Source of the DNA: Sutterella sp047777475
GTDB lineage: Bacteria; Pseudomonadota; Gammaproteobacteria; Burkholderiales; Burkholderiaceae_F
Reading direction: 5' to 3'
DNA: 55,771 bases
Assembly: GCA_047777475.1 (NCBI GenBank)
Contig: JBKEET010000010.1
Coordinates: forward strand, 1-55,771
Shown here: positions 43,464 to 53,007 of the stretch, in pieces
Layout: the number at the start of each line of letters is the position of its first letter
Numbering within the stretch: the first letter of the stretch is position 1
Made by a program: the position numbers and the translations under genes
The notes under the pieces: model-generated
What the model was told of the DNA's origin: nothing
Database searches by the model: none
The model's input: the letters and a program-made list of their open reading frames with translations, nothing else

Positions 43464-44804
43464 TCAGGCTTCTTCCTTGCGGTTGGGCTTGTCGAATTCG
43501 ACGGGAGAGCCCGGCTCGCGTTCGCCCTTCTCTTCGCCCCAGGTCATGATGGCGTTGAGGATGATGGCGCCGAAGGTCGCGGTGCCGATGCCGCCGAGCT
43601 TGAAGAAGCCGAGGTCAAGCGTGAAGTCGCCGGCACCGAGTATGAGCGTCACGGCGACGACGATCAGGTTGCGGCTGTTGCCGAAGTCAACGTGGTTGAC
43701 CACCCAGACGCGGGCGCCGGCAACGGCGATGAGGCCGAAGACCACGATCGAGGTGCCGCCGAGGATCGGCTGCGGAATCGTACGGATCAGGGCGCCGAAC
43801 TTCGGGGAGAAGCCGAGGATGATCGCGAAGCACGCGGCAACCGGGAAGAGCAGCGTCGAGTAGACGCGCGTCGCGGCCATCACGCCGATGTTCTCGCCGT
43901 AAGTCGTCACGCCCGTGCCGCCGAAGAGGCTCGAGACAATCGTCGCGACGCCGTCGCCCATGAAGGCGCGGCCCATGTACGGATCAAGGTTGCGGCCCGT
44001 CATGGCGGTGACGGCCTTGACGTGGCCGAGGTTCTCGCCCACGAGAATGATCACCACCGGCACGATCAGCATGATCGCGTCGAGGTTGAACACCGGGTGG
44101 TGCATCGTCGGCAGGCCGAACCAGGCGGCGTTGGCAATCGCCGGGAAGTCGATCGGCTTGCCCATGCCCATGCCGTTGGCGAGCACCGCGTAGACGGCGT
44201 AGGAAATCACGAGGCCGACGAGGATGAGGAGCTTCTGGATGAAGCCGCGCGTGTAGACGGCGACGGCGCCGATGCAGACCACCGTGAAGATGGCCATCCA
44301 CTGGTCGAACGTGGTCGAGCCGATGGAGCGGCAGGCGGTCGGAGCGAGGTTGAGGCCGATCACGGCGACGACGGCGCCGGTGACCGCGGGCGGCATGAGC
44401 TTTTCAATCCACTGCACGCCCGTTGCCATGACGATGAGGCCGACGATGGCATATACCACGCCGCACACCAGGATGCCGCCCAAGGCGACTTCAATGTTCG
44501 CGTTGAGGCCGCTGCCCGCGACGTAGCCCGTCGCGGCGATCACCACGCCGATGAAGGCGAACGAAGAGCCGAGGTAGCTCGGCACGTGGCCGCCGACGAT
44601 AAGGAAGAAGATCAGCGTGCCGATGCCGCTCATGAGCACCGCCATGTTCGGGTCGAAGCCCATGAGAATCGGGGCGAGAATCGTCGAGCCGAACATCGCG
44701 ACGACGTGCTGCACGCCCATCGTCAGCGTCTGCCCGAGCGGCAGGCGCTCATCCGGCGCGATGATGCCCTTTGTCTTCAGCTTCCATTCCGGAAAGTAAC
44801 CCAT
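43464..44804 (-). CDS. NCS2 uracil/pyrimidine permease (UraA/RutG type)
   Basis: 446 residues, about 14 transmembrane segments. NCS2 signatures: GVQHVVAMFGSTILAPILMG at the N-terminus, VVIILVGENLGHVKAV with the substrate-binding Glu, and GGTGVTTYGENIGVMAATRV with the second binding Glu. The GENIG/TTYGEN type is that of uracil (UraA/RutG) rather than xanthine/urate carriers. AAGGAGC lies 7 bases before the ATG. Monocistronic, with terminators on both sides. Confidence 0.92.
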   Translation of the reverse strand: MGYFPEWKLKTKGIIAPDERLPLGQTLTMGVQHVVAMFGSTILAPILMGFDPNMAVLMSGIGTLIFFLIVGGHVPSYLGSSFAFIGVVIAATGYVAGSGLNANIEVALGGILVCGVVYAIVGLIVMATGVQWIEKLMPPAVTGAVVAVIGLNLAPTACRSIGSTTFDQWMAIFTVVCIGAVAVYTRGFIQKLLILVGLVISYAVYAVLANGMGMGKPIDFPAIANAAWFGLPTMHHPVFNLDAIMLIVPVVIILVGENLGHVKAVTAMTGRNLDPYMGRAFMGDGVATIVSSLFGGTGVTTYGENIGVMAATRVYSTLLFPVAACFAIILGFSPKFGALIRTIPQPILGGTSIVVFGLIAVAGARVWVVNHVDFGNSRNLIVVAVTLILGAGDFTLDLGFFKLGGIGTATFGAIILNAIMTWGEEKGEREPGSPVEFDKPNRKEEA

Positions 44805-44832
44805 CGAAAAGCTCCTTAATGCCTCTTAAAAC

Positions 44833-44860
44833 GGCCCCGGAAAACAGCGTTCCCGGGGCC
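44833..44860 (-). terminator. Terminator at the end of the ICE-like gene cluster
   Basis: GGCCCCGG / CCGGGGCC stem with a 12-base loop; on the minus strand it is followed by GTTTTAAG. It separates the DUF4400 gene from the permease gene. Confidence 0.75.
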
Positions 44861-44941
44861 CGTTACAAATGCTTAAACTTTTTCATTATATAGATACAGT
44901 TTCGCCGTTTCCACCGTGGCGGGTGATAGTCCTTAGCGTGT

Positions 44942-45562
44942 TTATGGGAATCTGTGCCAGGACGACGCCGCGAACCAAAGCGGCAGCAGGCTGAAAGCGC
45001 CCGCAAGGCAGAGCCTCCCGGCGCCTGCCTCGGGAATGAGGGCCAGGATCGGAACGGCAAAAGCAATCAAAGCGAGCGCGAGCACCGAGGCACTCCAGAG
45101 CGAGGGCCTTGCGGCCTGCCCTGCTTCGGCGCGAAGCCTGCGGCTTAAAAGACCGTCAAGGAAAAACGCCGCCATGGCGGGAAGCCAGCCGAGGAGCGCG
45201 GCCGAAGCGATGCCGAGACGCTGCGCGGCCATCCTGCCCATGGCGAGCACCGACCGGAACCACGGCGTGCGGGCGGCGTTGCGGCCCGCCCGCGCAAGGC
45301 GGTCGTTCAGGACATTGCCGCTTTGCTCCCGAGCATAAGGCCGAAGCCGGTACGTTTCGGGAATCCTTGCGAAGGAGAGAAAACCGCGCTCGAAGACGGC
45401 CGCCGCCCTTTTCGCCGCGCCGGGCAGCGCCGCCGTTTCCTCCTCGATCAGCGCGGCTTCCGCTGCGCGGACCTCATCAAACACCCACGCAGGGGTTCTC
45501 GCGGGAAGCCAAAGGAAAAGCGCGATCGTGCAGACGAGCGCCGCCAAGGACAGAGCTTTCAT
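44942..45562 (-). CDS. DUF4400-type conjugative-element membrane protein
   Basis: 206 residues with an N-terminal transmembrane helix (LAALVCTIALFLWLPA) and three further helices at about 105-130, 150-170 and 178-195. FERGFLSFARIPETYRLRPYA and GWLPAMAAFFLDGLLSRRLRA fit the DUF4400 family found right after traD in SXT/PFGI-1-type integrative conjugative elements. It starts 5 bases after the traD-like stop, in the same operon. Role in conjugation unknown. A much longer overlapping minus-strand frame exists only because of GC bias. Confidence 0.75.
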   Translation of the reverse strand: MKALSLAALVCTIALFLWLPARTPAWVFDEVRAAEAALIEEETAALPGAAKRAAAVFERGFLSFARIPETYRLRPYAREQSGNVLNDRLARAGRNAARTPWFRSVLAMGRMAAQRLGIASAALLGWLPAMAAFFLDGLLSRRLRAEAGQAARPSLWSASVLALALIAFAVPILALIPEAGAGRLCLAGAFSLLPLWFAASSWHRFP

Positions 45563-45567
45563 TTTAT

Positions 45568-47556
45568 TTAGTTCCCCATCGGTTTCTTTTCTACAATGAT
45601 CGGCATGCGCCCCTTGTAGAGCCTGCCGCCGCACACCGAGGCGAAGAACTCGGTGTTGGGCAGGCGCCCGAGCATCTCGGGCGGCACCGTTTCGGCGAGC
45701 TGCGAAGAGCGCGTGCGCGTCACGCCCGCCCTGAAGGCAGGCAGAGCCGAGCCGACGGCCGTCGAGCTCACCGCTTCGCTCTCGGTGACGAGCGCGGCCT
45801 TGCCGAAGGTCTCGCAGACGAACTCCTGCGTGAAGCGGTCCTTGCTGCGGAGCGCGATGAGGTTGTTGAAGTTGCCGAGCGCCTGGCGCGCCCGGTCGGC
45901 GCTTCCGAGCTTCACCGCGAGGTCGGAGACGGTCTGCATCGCGGCGGTGACGCCGATGCCCGCTTCGAGGCCCTTGTTGAGGAGCTCGATCATCGGGCGG
46001 TTGATCACGTTGGCCGTTTCGTCGATGAAGAGCAAGACGCGGCCCGCCTCGGAGCCCGAGACGCCGCGGTTGTAGCGCTTGCCCGCATAGGCGGCGAGGT
46101 CCGCCAGGATGATCGAGCCCAGGGCCTCGGCCACCGTGGCGTCGGGCAGCGCGTCGAGCCCCAGATAAAGGATGTCGCCGCCCTCGATCACGCGCTCGAC
46201 GGTCACGATCGGCCGGTCGTCCTCCTCGTCGAATGGGTCTGGCGAAAAGCTGCGGCCGAGCGTGCCCGCGGTGAGCATGGAGAGCACCGGCTGGAGCGAG
46301 GCGGTGATCTTGGCGTAGTGCTCGCGGTTGTGGCGGAAAACGGCGATCATGCCGCCGATCACCGCTCCGCCCGGTGCCTCCCGCCGGCAGCCGACGAGCT
46401 TTTCCCAGAGCTCGCAGGCGGCCGCGAGCTTTTGGTCGGCGGGTGCGCCCCAGCCGCCCGGACGCTCGAGCTCGTCGGCCCTGCGCTCCCAGTCGGGGAT
46501 CTGCGCCGCGGCAAAGGAGCGTGCCAATGCCTTCCTTAAAAGCGGCTCGATGCCGCCCTCGATGATTTTCTTCAAGGCAAGGAGCGTTGGGCGCTCGGTG
46601 ACGTAGAAAAGCCCTTCGACCGCGACGTTCACCGCCATCCACGCGAAATTGCCGAAGGCGCCGTTTTCGGGCGGCAGCACCGCGACGATGCGCGAGGCAA
46701 GCTCCGTCGGTCGCGTCCAGGCGCCGAGCGGATCGAGCCGCACGCCTTCGTCGGGAAACGCCGGATGAAACTCCAGGGGCGGCCGCCTGCCGGCGGCGCG
46801 GGCCGCCGAGCGCATCGCTCCCCGAAGCCGCTTGCTGCTTTTCGGGTCGACGACGATGACAGGCTCGCCGCGGAAGATCGCCTGCGCTATGAGCGCGGTG
46901 AGCATCACGCCCTTGCCCGACTGCGTCGTGCCGACGATGAGCGTGCCGCCGCCCAAGCCCGAGAGCGGCGCGAGGATGTCGTCTTCTTCGAAAAGCCCGA
47001 TGCCGTGCACGGCGCCCGTGCCGATGTCGTTTTCCGAAAGCGGCTCGGGCAGGCCCATCATCGTCCGCAGCGCCCGCGGGAGCCTTGCGCCCGAAGCCCC
47101 TTTCTGCGCGCAGAACGCAAGGAGCGAAGCGTGCTCCGGCTTCCAGCGGAAGCCCCGCCCGAGCCAAAGCGCTTCGATGCGGCACCCTTCCCTTGCAGCG
47201 TCGAGCCTACAGGGCGCGCCGCCCGCGGCCAGGCCCTCGCGGTAGCGCGAGCGCCAGCTGGGCATTTCTTCGGGGGACGGCCCTTTCTTCATCGCCTTCT
47301 CTTTTAACAGGAACGCCGTCTCGGCGAAGGTGACGAACGACGGCCGCACGCCGCAGAGCGCCGCCCGGCGGCGCAGGACGGCCGCGGCCTCGGCAAAGCG
47401 CCCGGCGCTCATCGCGGCGAGCGCGGAGGCGGCCAGCAGTCCCTCGGGCATCGGCAGCAAGGCGAGGCTCACCGCAGCCGCGAGCGCCGAGAGGGCGCCG
47501 GAGACGGCTTCGTAGGGCGGCCTGAAAAGGCTTTTGTCGGAAGGCTCGGCATTCAT
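45568..47556 (-). CDS. traD: Type IV coupling ATPase, TraD of the SXT/TOL subfamily
   Basis: 662 residues. Two N-terminal membrane helices (about 15-55) anchor it in the inner membrane. Walker A GTTQSGKG near residue 213 and Walker B VLLFIDETANV near residue 520 are both intact. NRPMIELLNKGLEAGIGVTAAMQTVSDL is the conserved C-terminal coupling-protein segment. In conjugation it hands the relaxase-DNA complex to the type IV channel. The start overlaps the stop of the TraI_2-like gene by 4 bases. No channel genes are visible nearby. Confidence 0.88.
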   Translation of the reverse strand: MNAEPSDKSLFRPPYEAVSGALSALAAAVSLALLPMPEGLLAASALAAMSAGRFAEAAAVLRRRAALCGVRPSFVTFAETAFLLKEKAMKKGPSPEEMPSWRSRYREGLAAGGAPCRLDAAREGCRIEALWLGRGFRWKPEHASLLAFCAQKGASGARLPRALRTMMGLPEPLSENDIGTGAVHGIGLFEEDDILAPLSGLGGGTLIVGTTQSGKGVMLTALIAQAIFRGEPVIVVDPKSSKRLRGAMRSAARAAGRRPPLEFHPAFPDEGVRLDPLGAWTRPTELASRIVAVLPPENGAFGNFAWMAVNVAVEGLFYVTERPTLLALKKIIEGGIEPLLRKALARSFAAAQIPDWERRADELERPGGWGAPADQKLAAACELWEKLVGCRREAPGGAVIGGMIAVFRHNREHYAKITASLQPVLSMLTAGTLGRSFSPDPFDEEDDRPIVTVERVIEGGDILYLGLDALPDATVAEALGSIILADLAAYAGKRYNRGVSGSEAGRVLLFIDETANVINRPMIELLNKGLEAGIGVTAAMQTVSDLAVKLGSADRARQALGNFNNLIALRSKDRFTQEFVCETFGKAALVTESEAVSSTAVGSALPAFRAGVTRTRSSQLAETVPPEMLGRLPNTEFFASVCGGRLYKGRMPIIVEKKPMGN

Positions 47557-49412
47557 TCGGCATCCTCCTCGTCGATCAGTTCGAGCGCATAGTCGGAGGG
47601 CCAGGGCGCTTCGGCCGAGGAGCCGCCGTCCCAGCGCTCGATCGGGCGCACGCAGGCGGCGCGCACCAGCACGCCTTCGTAAATGCGGCGCCCGCCCTCC
47701 TCGGCGCTCGACCAGGGAACGGGCTGCGGCGATCGGCCCGTGAGCGCGGCACGGCGCAGGTACGTGAGCCGCGGCAGATGCACAAGCGGCGAAGCGCCGA
47801 GCCTGCGGGCAACGAGGATGTCCGCCAAGGCCGGGGCGGCGCTAACGAGAAACCCCTCGGGGAGCAGCGCCTCGGGCACGAAAAGCCCCTGCGGCAGCGC
47901 AAATTCGCCCGCCGAGAGCGAGCGCGAAAGCCCCTGCACCGCACCCGCAAGCGCCGATTTTTCGGGCGTATCCGCCTCGAAGCCCGGGAGCCAGCCGTAG
48001 AGGCCCTGCGAGAGGCGGCCGCCGCTCACCTTCTGGCGGCGCCGCAGCGTCTTGTCGAAAAGCCGCGGCACGGCGGGCGGCACCGGCTCGCCGCGCATCG
48101 CCGCGCCCCTTCGCATGACGCCGTCGAACTGCGTCCGGTTCCTGAAGCGCACGAAGGTTTCTTCGTCCTTGGGACGCCCCCTTTTTGAAATCGCGCGCCA
48201 GACCGGATCGCCGTCCGCATGCAGCCGCAGGAGATTCCCTGCGGCAAGGGCGCCCAGCACTTCGAGCGCATCGTCCGGCATCTCGGCGCACTCCGCGCTG
48301 TCGCTCCCCGCAAGGAGCGCATAGCCTTCGGGCCAGCGCAGCGCCCAGCCGTCCTCGGCGCGCACGAGCGGGCTGCCCTCTTTCCACGGCAGCCACTCGC
48401 CTTCGAAAAGGCGGCAGGCGATCTCGTACTCGATCTGCGAAGAAAGGCCCTCGAGCACCGGGCTCCTGCCTTCGCGCAGGGCGGCAAGCCGTGCCCGCCT
48501 GTCGGCGGCGCGCCGCACCCCGAGCGCCGCGGCCCGGGCGATGACGCGCTCGGCGTCGGTTTCGCCCGCCCGATAGGCCAGCGCGCATTTCAGAGCCGAG
48601 AGCACCGTCTCGCCGCTGCGGCGCTGCGCGCTGCCGAGCCAGCGCAGCGTCGCCTCGGGCACGGTGAGCCGCAGCACGTCGAGCGCCGCGGCCGGGAGTC
48701 CCGCGAGCCCCTCGCCCGCTTCGCGCCGCGAGAGCTCGAGCGCCCTTCCGGCGTGGCGCACGGCAAATTCCAGCGCCGTCTCCTCGCAGGGCGAAAACGT
48801 TTCGATGGCATGGAAGCGCCCGGTTTCGGGACAGACCGTGCCGGCGCGCAGCTGCGCTTCGCAAAGGAGCGGCACGTCCGCAAGGAGCCCCGCTATCGCC
48901 GCGGCAACGCGGATGCGCTCGGTCCACTGCGCCCTGTCGATCGGTGCCATCGAGGGCTCGAGCACCCTGGCGTCCACCGCCGCCACGGCCGAGCGGGCAA
49001 AGGATGCTCCGGCCGAGAAGAAGCCGTCCCTGCCCGACCAGAGGCCGCGGGCGCTCCGCGGCAGGCGCTGCACCATCGCGGCCCACCCGGCCAGCGCCGG
49101 GAGCACATGCTCGTCAAAAAGCGCGGCGCTCCCCACGGCGGCGCGCAGCAGTTCGATTTCTTCGCGGTGCGCGAGCATGATCGCCACGGGATCGGCCGGC
49201 GCGAGCACAGCACGCCCCGCCTCGTCGGCGGTTTCAAGAAGAAGGCTGCCGCTTTCCTTTTCTTTCCCTAACGGGATCTTTATAGGGAAAGGGCCGCGCT
49301 GTTCGGAAGCGGGCAGCGCAAGCCAGAGGCGCGTGCGCCTCGCGGCGCTTTCAAGGAGCGCCGTCTCGGGCGAAGCCGCGGCCAAATCCGCGGCATTGGG
49401 CAAATCAGTCAT
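47553..49412 (-). CDS. MobH/TraI_2-like protein lacking the catalytic HD residues
   Basis: 619 residues. The first ~200 align by eye with the TraI_2 (MobH relaxase) domain: MLAHREEIELLRAAVG, FDEHVLPALAGWAAMVQRLP, then FSAGASFARSAVAAVDARV where active relaxases have GGLLRHGLEVA, and RIRVAAAIAGLLADVPLL where they have AGLLHDIGK. Both metal-binding His positions and the HD pair are thus changed, so nuclease/relaxase activity is unlikely. The C-terminal ~400 residues are rich in Arg and Ala and resemble the TraI_2 C-terminal region (WLPGF, ILVARRLGASPLVHLPRL). Position before traD supports the assignment. The alternative is an unrelated helical protein. Confidence 0.62.
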   Translation of the reverse strand: MTDLPNAADLAAASPETALLESAARRTRLWLALPASEQRGPFPIKIPLGKEKESGSLLLETADEAGRAVLAPADPVAIMLAHREEIELLRAAVGSAALFDEHVLPALAGWAAMVQRLPRSARGLWSGRDGFFSAGASFARSAVAAVDARVLEPSMAPIDRAQWTERIRVAAAIAGLLADVPLLCEAQLRAGTVCPETGRFHAIETFSPCEETALEFAVRHAGRALELSRREAGEGLAGLPAAALDVLRLTVPEATLRWLGSAQRRSGETVLSALKCALAYRAGETDAERVIARAAALGVRRAADRRARLAALREGRSPVLEGLSSQIEYEIACRLFEGEWLPWKEGSPLVRAEDGWALRWPEGYALLAGSDSAECAEMPDDALEVLGALAAGNLLRLHADGDPVWRAISKRGRPKDEETFVRFRNRTQFDGVMRRGAAMRGEPVPPAVPRLFDKTLRRRQKVSGGRLSQGLYGWLPGFEADTPEKSALAGAVQGLSRSLSAGEFALPQGLFVPEALLPEGFLVSAAPALADILVARRLGASPLVHLPRLTYLRRAALTGRSPQPVPWSSAEEGGRRIYEGVLVRAACVRPIERWDGGSSAEAPWPSDYALELIDEEDAE

Positions 49413-49497
49413 TTCTGCACGGAGAAAAGCCCTCGTGCGCGAAGCGCAGAAGGCATCGGAAAGAAAGCTTGAAAAAAGAGGAGACTGTCCGGAACGC

Positions 49498-51263
49498 TCA
49501 GAGCCTGCCGCCCTGCGCGCCTTTGATGAGGCGCTCGCTCACGGCGCGCAGCACGCGCGCGGCGGCGCCCGGTATGTCGCCGGCCGCCGAGGCGCGCGCC
49601 GAGAGCTCGGGCAGCAGGTCGGCGTAGTCGCCGACGCCCACCATGGCGGTGAGGATGCCGCGGGCCGCGAGGTCGCGGACGGCCGCCCCGACGGCCTCGC
49701 CGTCAAAGGTGCCGTCGCTGATCAGGAAGATCACCCTGGCGGGTTCCGGGCAGCCTTCGAGCGTCATGCCGGCCCAAATGAGCGCCTCGAGAATCGGCGT
49801 GCTGCCGTAGCCCCGCACGGGGCGCACAGTGGCCGCCGTTTTCGAGAGCGGCGTCTGCCAGTCCGCCACGGGCGTCACGTCGCGGTCCCGCGCCCCGGGA
49901 AGAGCGCAAGGCACGCCCTGAGTCCGCTCATGCCGCGCACGGCTTCGAGCACGCGCAGCGCCGTCACCTTGGCGACCGTCATGCTGTCGGGCTCCATCGA
50001 GCCCGACGTGTCGAGCAGCACGGCAAATGCGGCCGAGCGGCCGGGGAGCGGCATTTCTTCCCGGAAAACGGCGTTCTCCCCGGCGCTCATGAGGGCGAGC
50101 GCATTGTCGTCGATCTCAAGCCCTTCGTCGGACAGCCGCACGGGCATCGGCACGGAGTGCCGCAGCGACGCCTCGAAGACGCCCCGCAGGCCGCCCGATG
50201 CGGGCCAGGCCTCGTCAAAGAGCGCCTTCATGTGCTCCTTCTGCTCCGGCGTGCCGCCGAAGCGCACTCGCTTCGGGACTTCGGGATAAAGCGCGCCGAT
50301 CGAAGGGTCGCTCTTCACCGAGAGGCGGCGGTTCATGAACTTCCGGAACGCCTCTTCCGAGCCGAGGTCGTCGGCATCGCCGCCCTGCAGCGCCGCGGCG
50401 AGCGCCTTCGCTTTCGGATCGGGGTCCGTGAGCAATGCGGGCATGCCTTCGGCGGTCGCTTCGCCGTCATCGCCGAAGAGCGATCCCTGCCCGCGCGAAG
50501 CGGAAGCTTTGGGCTTCGGGAGCGGATCCTCTGTGAGGCGGGCCTCCCCGAGGCGGCTTTTGAGATAAGCGGCAAGCTTGCGCGCGCCGGCGAGCGCCTG
50601 CGCGGTCGACGCGAGCGGGAAAAGCGCACGCGCTTTTGTGAAAAGGGTTTCGCAGGTGCTTTTTCCGAAGCGCCTGAAGGCGGTTTTCCTGAGCTTTGCG
50701 AGAGCGCCTTCGCAGATCTCAAGCCCCAGGACCGAAACTTCGAGGTCCATGAGGAGCGTCAGCAACAGGAGCCGCGCTTCGCCGAGGCTTCCCGGCGTGA
50801 GCCAAGCGCCTTCCCCGCTTTTGTCCATGACAGTGAAAAGCGCGCGCCGCCAAAGGAGGTAGCCCGGGTAATCGTCCGCACCCTTAAGGTCGATGCGGAT
50901 GTCTTCGAGAACGTTGGTGAGCGCAAAGACGAACCGGTCGGTCAGTCCCTGCAGCACGGAGAAATCGGTGTAGACGACGTGATGGCGCTCGTGGCAGCCG
51001 TGCGCATAAATGAAGACGCCGGCAAACGGGCTCGAGGCGTCGACCGGCCCGAGCCAGATCGAGCGTCCGTCCGTCATCGGCTGCTCGGTGAAGAAAACGC
51101 GCAGGCCTTCGCGGCGGCACATGCCCTGGAAAACCAGCGGTGCCGCGCCGATTGCCTCAAGGCCCTCGCCGCGCGTCAGGCGTCCGGCGAAAAATTCGCT
51201 TTGAGCCTGAAGCGCGGCGGATACCGAGGCTTCCCAGATTTCCCGAGAGCTTCTGCGGGTCAA
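49498..51263 (-). pseudogene. CobT-like von Willebrand A protein, frame broken once
   Basis: Two overlapping frames together make one protein of about 590 residues. The first (51263 down to 49875) ends with the vWA MIDAS start LLDTSGSMEPDS and VRGMSGLRACLALFPG. The second (49914 down to 49498) continues with TPVADWQTPLS, GYGSTPILEALIWAGMTLEG and FLISDGTFDGE. A one-base shift in the G/C run near 49885-49900 links them. It begins with TTG at 51263, overlapping the ATPase stop (TTGA). CobT-like vWA proteins partner with CobS-like AAA ATPases in many conjugative elements. The break could be a real mutation or a consensus error. Confidence 0.78.
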
Positions 51264-52300
51264 GGCACCGCCTTCGGGCGCATGCCGCGCCGCAGATCGC
51301 CCAGGATATTTCCGAGAGCGGCCTCGAGCAGCCTCTCGGCCGTTTCGCGCGCGAGCGCGCCGAGACTGCCGGTGAAGGCCGTGCGCGCGCAGCCGATGAC
51401 GCCGAGCGAATCGGTGCCGCCGCGGGCGCTGGCCAGCAGCAGGTCCCTCAGTCGCATCAGCGTGCGGTGCGAGAAAGGCACGGCCTTAGCCGCGAAGCCG
51501 AGCGCCTCCCTTTCGGAAGCCGCCCTGCTGTCGGCGCCGGCCTTCGCGAGTGCGCGGCACAGCCGCCTCACGCCGTCGGGATCGAACCCTTCGGTGAGGG
51601 CGGCCGGCGCGGACTCGGCCAGAAGCTCAGCTTCGTCTTCTTCGGCGAGACCCTCGATGCGCAGGTGCCAGAACCGATCCATGACGGAGCGGTCCTGGAT
51701 CTGGCGGCCGAAGTAGCCTTCGCTGATTTCGGAGCTGTGCCCGCGGGTGTTGTCGGTGACGATGACGCGTGCCATCGGATGCCGTTCGATGAGCTCGCCG
51801 GTCGCGCCGTTGTCAAGCGGCAGGCCTTCGAGCAGGTCGTTGCAGCTCACCCACACGTCCGCCGGCGCGGCGCTGAACTCGTTGACAATCAGCACCCAGC
51901 CGTGCTTCCAGGCCAGCGCCGCCGGCCCGTCGGTCCAGAAGGTCGACCCTCCCGCGGCGCTCCAGTGCCCGATGAGCTCCCGCCTGTCCATGCGGGCCCT
52001 CGCCGTGACGCTCACGGCGGGGAGCCCGAGCCTGGCGCAGAACTGCATCGCCGCGGAGGTCTTGCCCGACCCGGCGGGGCCGGAAATGTAGAGCGGCTCG
52101 CCGCGGCCGATCTCCCACCAGAGCGAGAGCGTGCGGTAAGTCTCTTCCGTAAAGCGATGCAGGGGATTGAGCACGGGAATTCGCCTTTTTTCGCTCGCTG
52201 AGAGCGCCTCAGCCGAACGTCCCCGGCAGCCGGGCAGGTGCGCGAGATGCGCGCCGAAAGCGGCGGCCGGAACTTCTTTGGTCAGGAGATCCTGCGTCAT
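51260..52300 (-). CDS. CobS/MoxR-like AAA ATPase
   Basis: 346 residues. Walker A GPAGSGKTSAA near residue 98, Walker B WVLIVNEFSAA (Asn for the usual Asp, Glu kept) near residue 150, and sensor-type RVIVTDNTRGH. The substrate-loop RMDRRELIGHWSA fits the cobaltochelatase CobS-like branch. With the vWA protein it forms a MoxR-vWA type pair, generally chaperone-like for metal centres or complexes. The ATG at 52300 has AAAGGA upstream; the frame extends further 5' without homology. First gene of the minus-strand cluster. Confidence 0.82.
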   Translation of the reverse strand: MTQDLLTKEVPAAAFGAHLAHLPGCRGRSAEALSASEKRRIPVLNPLHRFTEETYRTLSLWWEIGRGEPLYISGPAGSGKTSAAMQFCARLGLPAVSVTARARMDRRELIGHWSAAGGSTFWTDGPAALAWKHGWVLIVNEFSAAPADVWVSCNDLLEGLPLDNGATGELIERHPMARVIVTDNTRGHSSEISEGYFGRQIQDRSVMDRFWHLRIEGLAEEDEAELLAESAPAALTEGFDPDGVRRLCRALAKAGADSRAASEREALGFAAKAVPFSHRTLMRLRDLLLASARGGTDSLGVIGCARTAFTGSLGALARETAERLLEAALGNILGDLRRGMRPKAVP

Positions 52301-53007
52301 GATTTTTTCCTTTGGAAAAAGCAGAGGACGCGCGCCTCCAACCCCAAAGCGGTTCCGAGGGCAAGCGCCCTCGAGGGGTTGAACATAACTGCGGCGGAGA
52401 AATCCCCGCCCGACGTTTCGGCCGGAGCCTGCGCCGTCGCCGCGCAGCTTGATAAAAGCGCTTCCATTGTCCGCGACCGGCGGCAAAAGAGTCAACGATG
52501 CCTTCCGGGGACATCTCCGCCGTCCGCAGCAGTATCCCGAAGCGAACGCAAAGCACCGTTCGGTCCGTTCGGGGGAACGGGGCCTCAGAATCGCTTCTTC
52601 GCGGGGCTGACCCTATCGCGCAATAGAAATTTTCACTGAACCGCAGAGCCGAATGAACGCTTGTTCATTTTGAACCCTATGGGCAACTTATGATTTTGCG
52701 CATGTCAGATGCAGCAGGCTTTCCGGCCAAAAAATTAAACTTCAAAACGCCCTGCCGCCGCAGGATTCAGTAAAATCCCTGACACGGTCCGCGGCGCAAA
52801 AGCGCGCGGAAACACGCAAACGCCTGCGTTTTAGGACAAAAAGCCTGAGGCTCAGCGTTGTAAGATAAGTTGTATAAACAAGTACGGCCTGATTGAACGG
52901 GCACGGCAGCTTCGGCTGCGGCGCCCTCTCTGTGCCGTGCTTATGCGTTTCGATTCACCCGCCGCGGCGCAGCATGCGGCGGGCTTATTGAGAACAACCA
53001 CAGCGAT
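52301..53007. other. Divergent promoter region, about 700 bases
   Basis: No gene seen. It should hold promoters for the minus-strand CobS-like gene and the plus-strand dehydratase gene. It contains the palindrome at 52652-52669. A hairpin GCAGC-TTCG-GCTGC lies near 52907-52920, inside a larger GCACGGC / GCCGTGC stem reaching 52940, in the likely 5' leader of the dehydratase gene. Confidence 0.5.
52652..52669. promoter_or_regulatory. Palindromic operator-like site, copy 2
   Basis: AATGAACGCTTGTTCATT: perfect 7-bp arms around GCTT, identical in its 16-base core to the site at 3084-3099. About 340 bases upstream of the dehydratase gene. GTTCATTTTGAAC overlaps its right half as a second, smaller inverted repeat. 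Confidence 0.6.

Noticed and set aside
45563..47185. N-terminal extension of the DUF4400 gene through the traD region
   Set aside because: The frame is open only by codon bias; the DUF4400 protein starts at 45562 with a membrane helix, and traD occupies the other frame.
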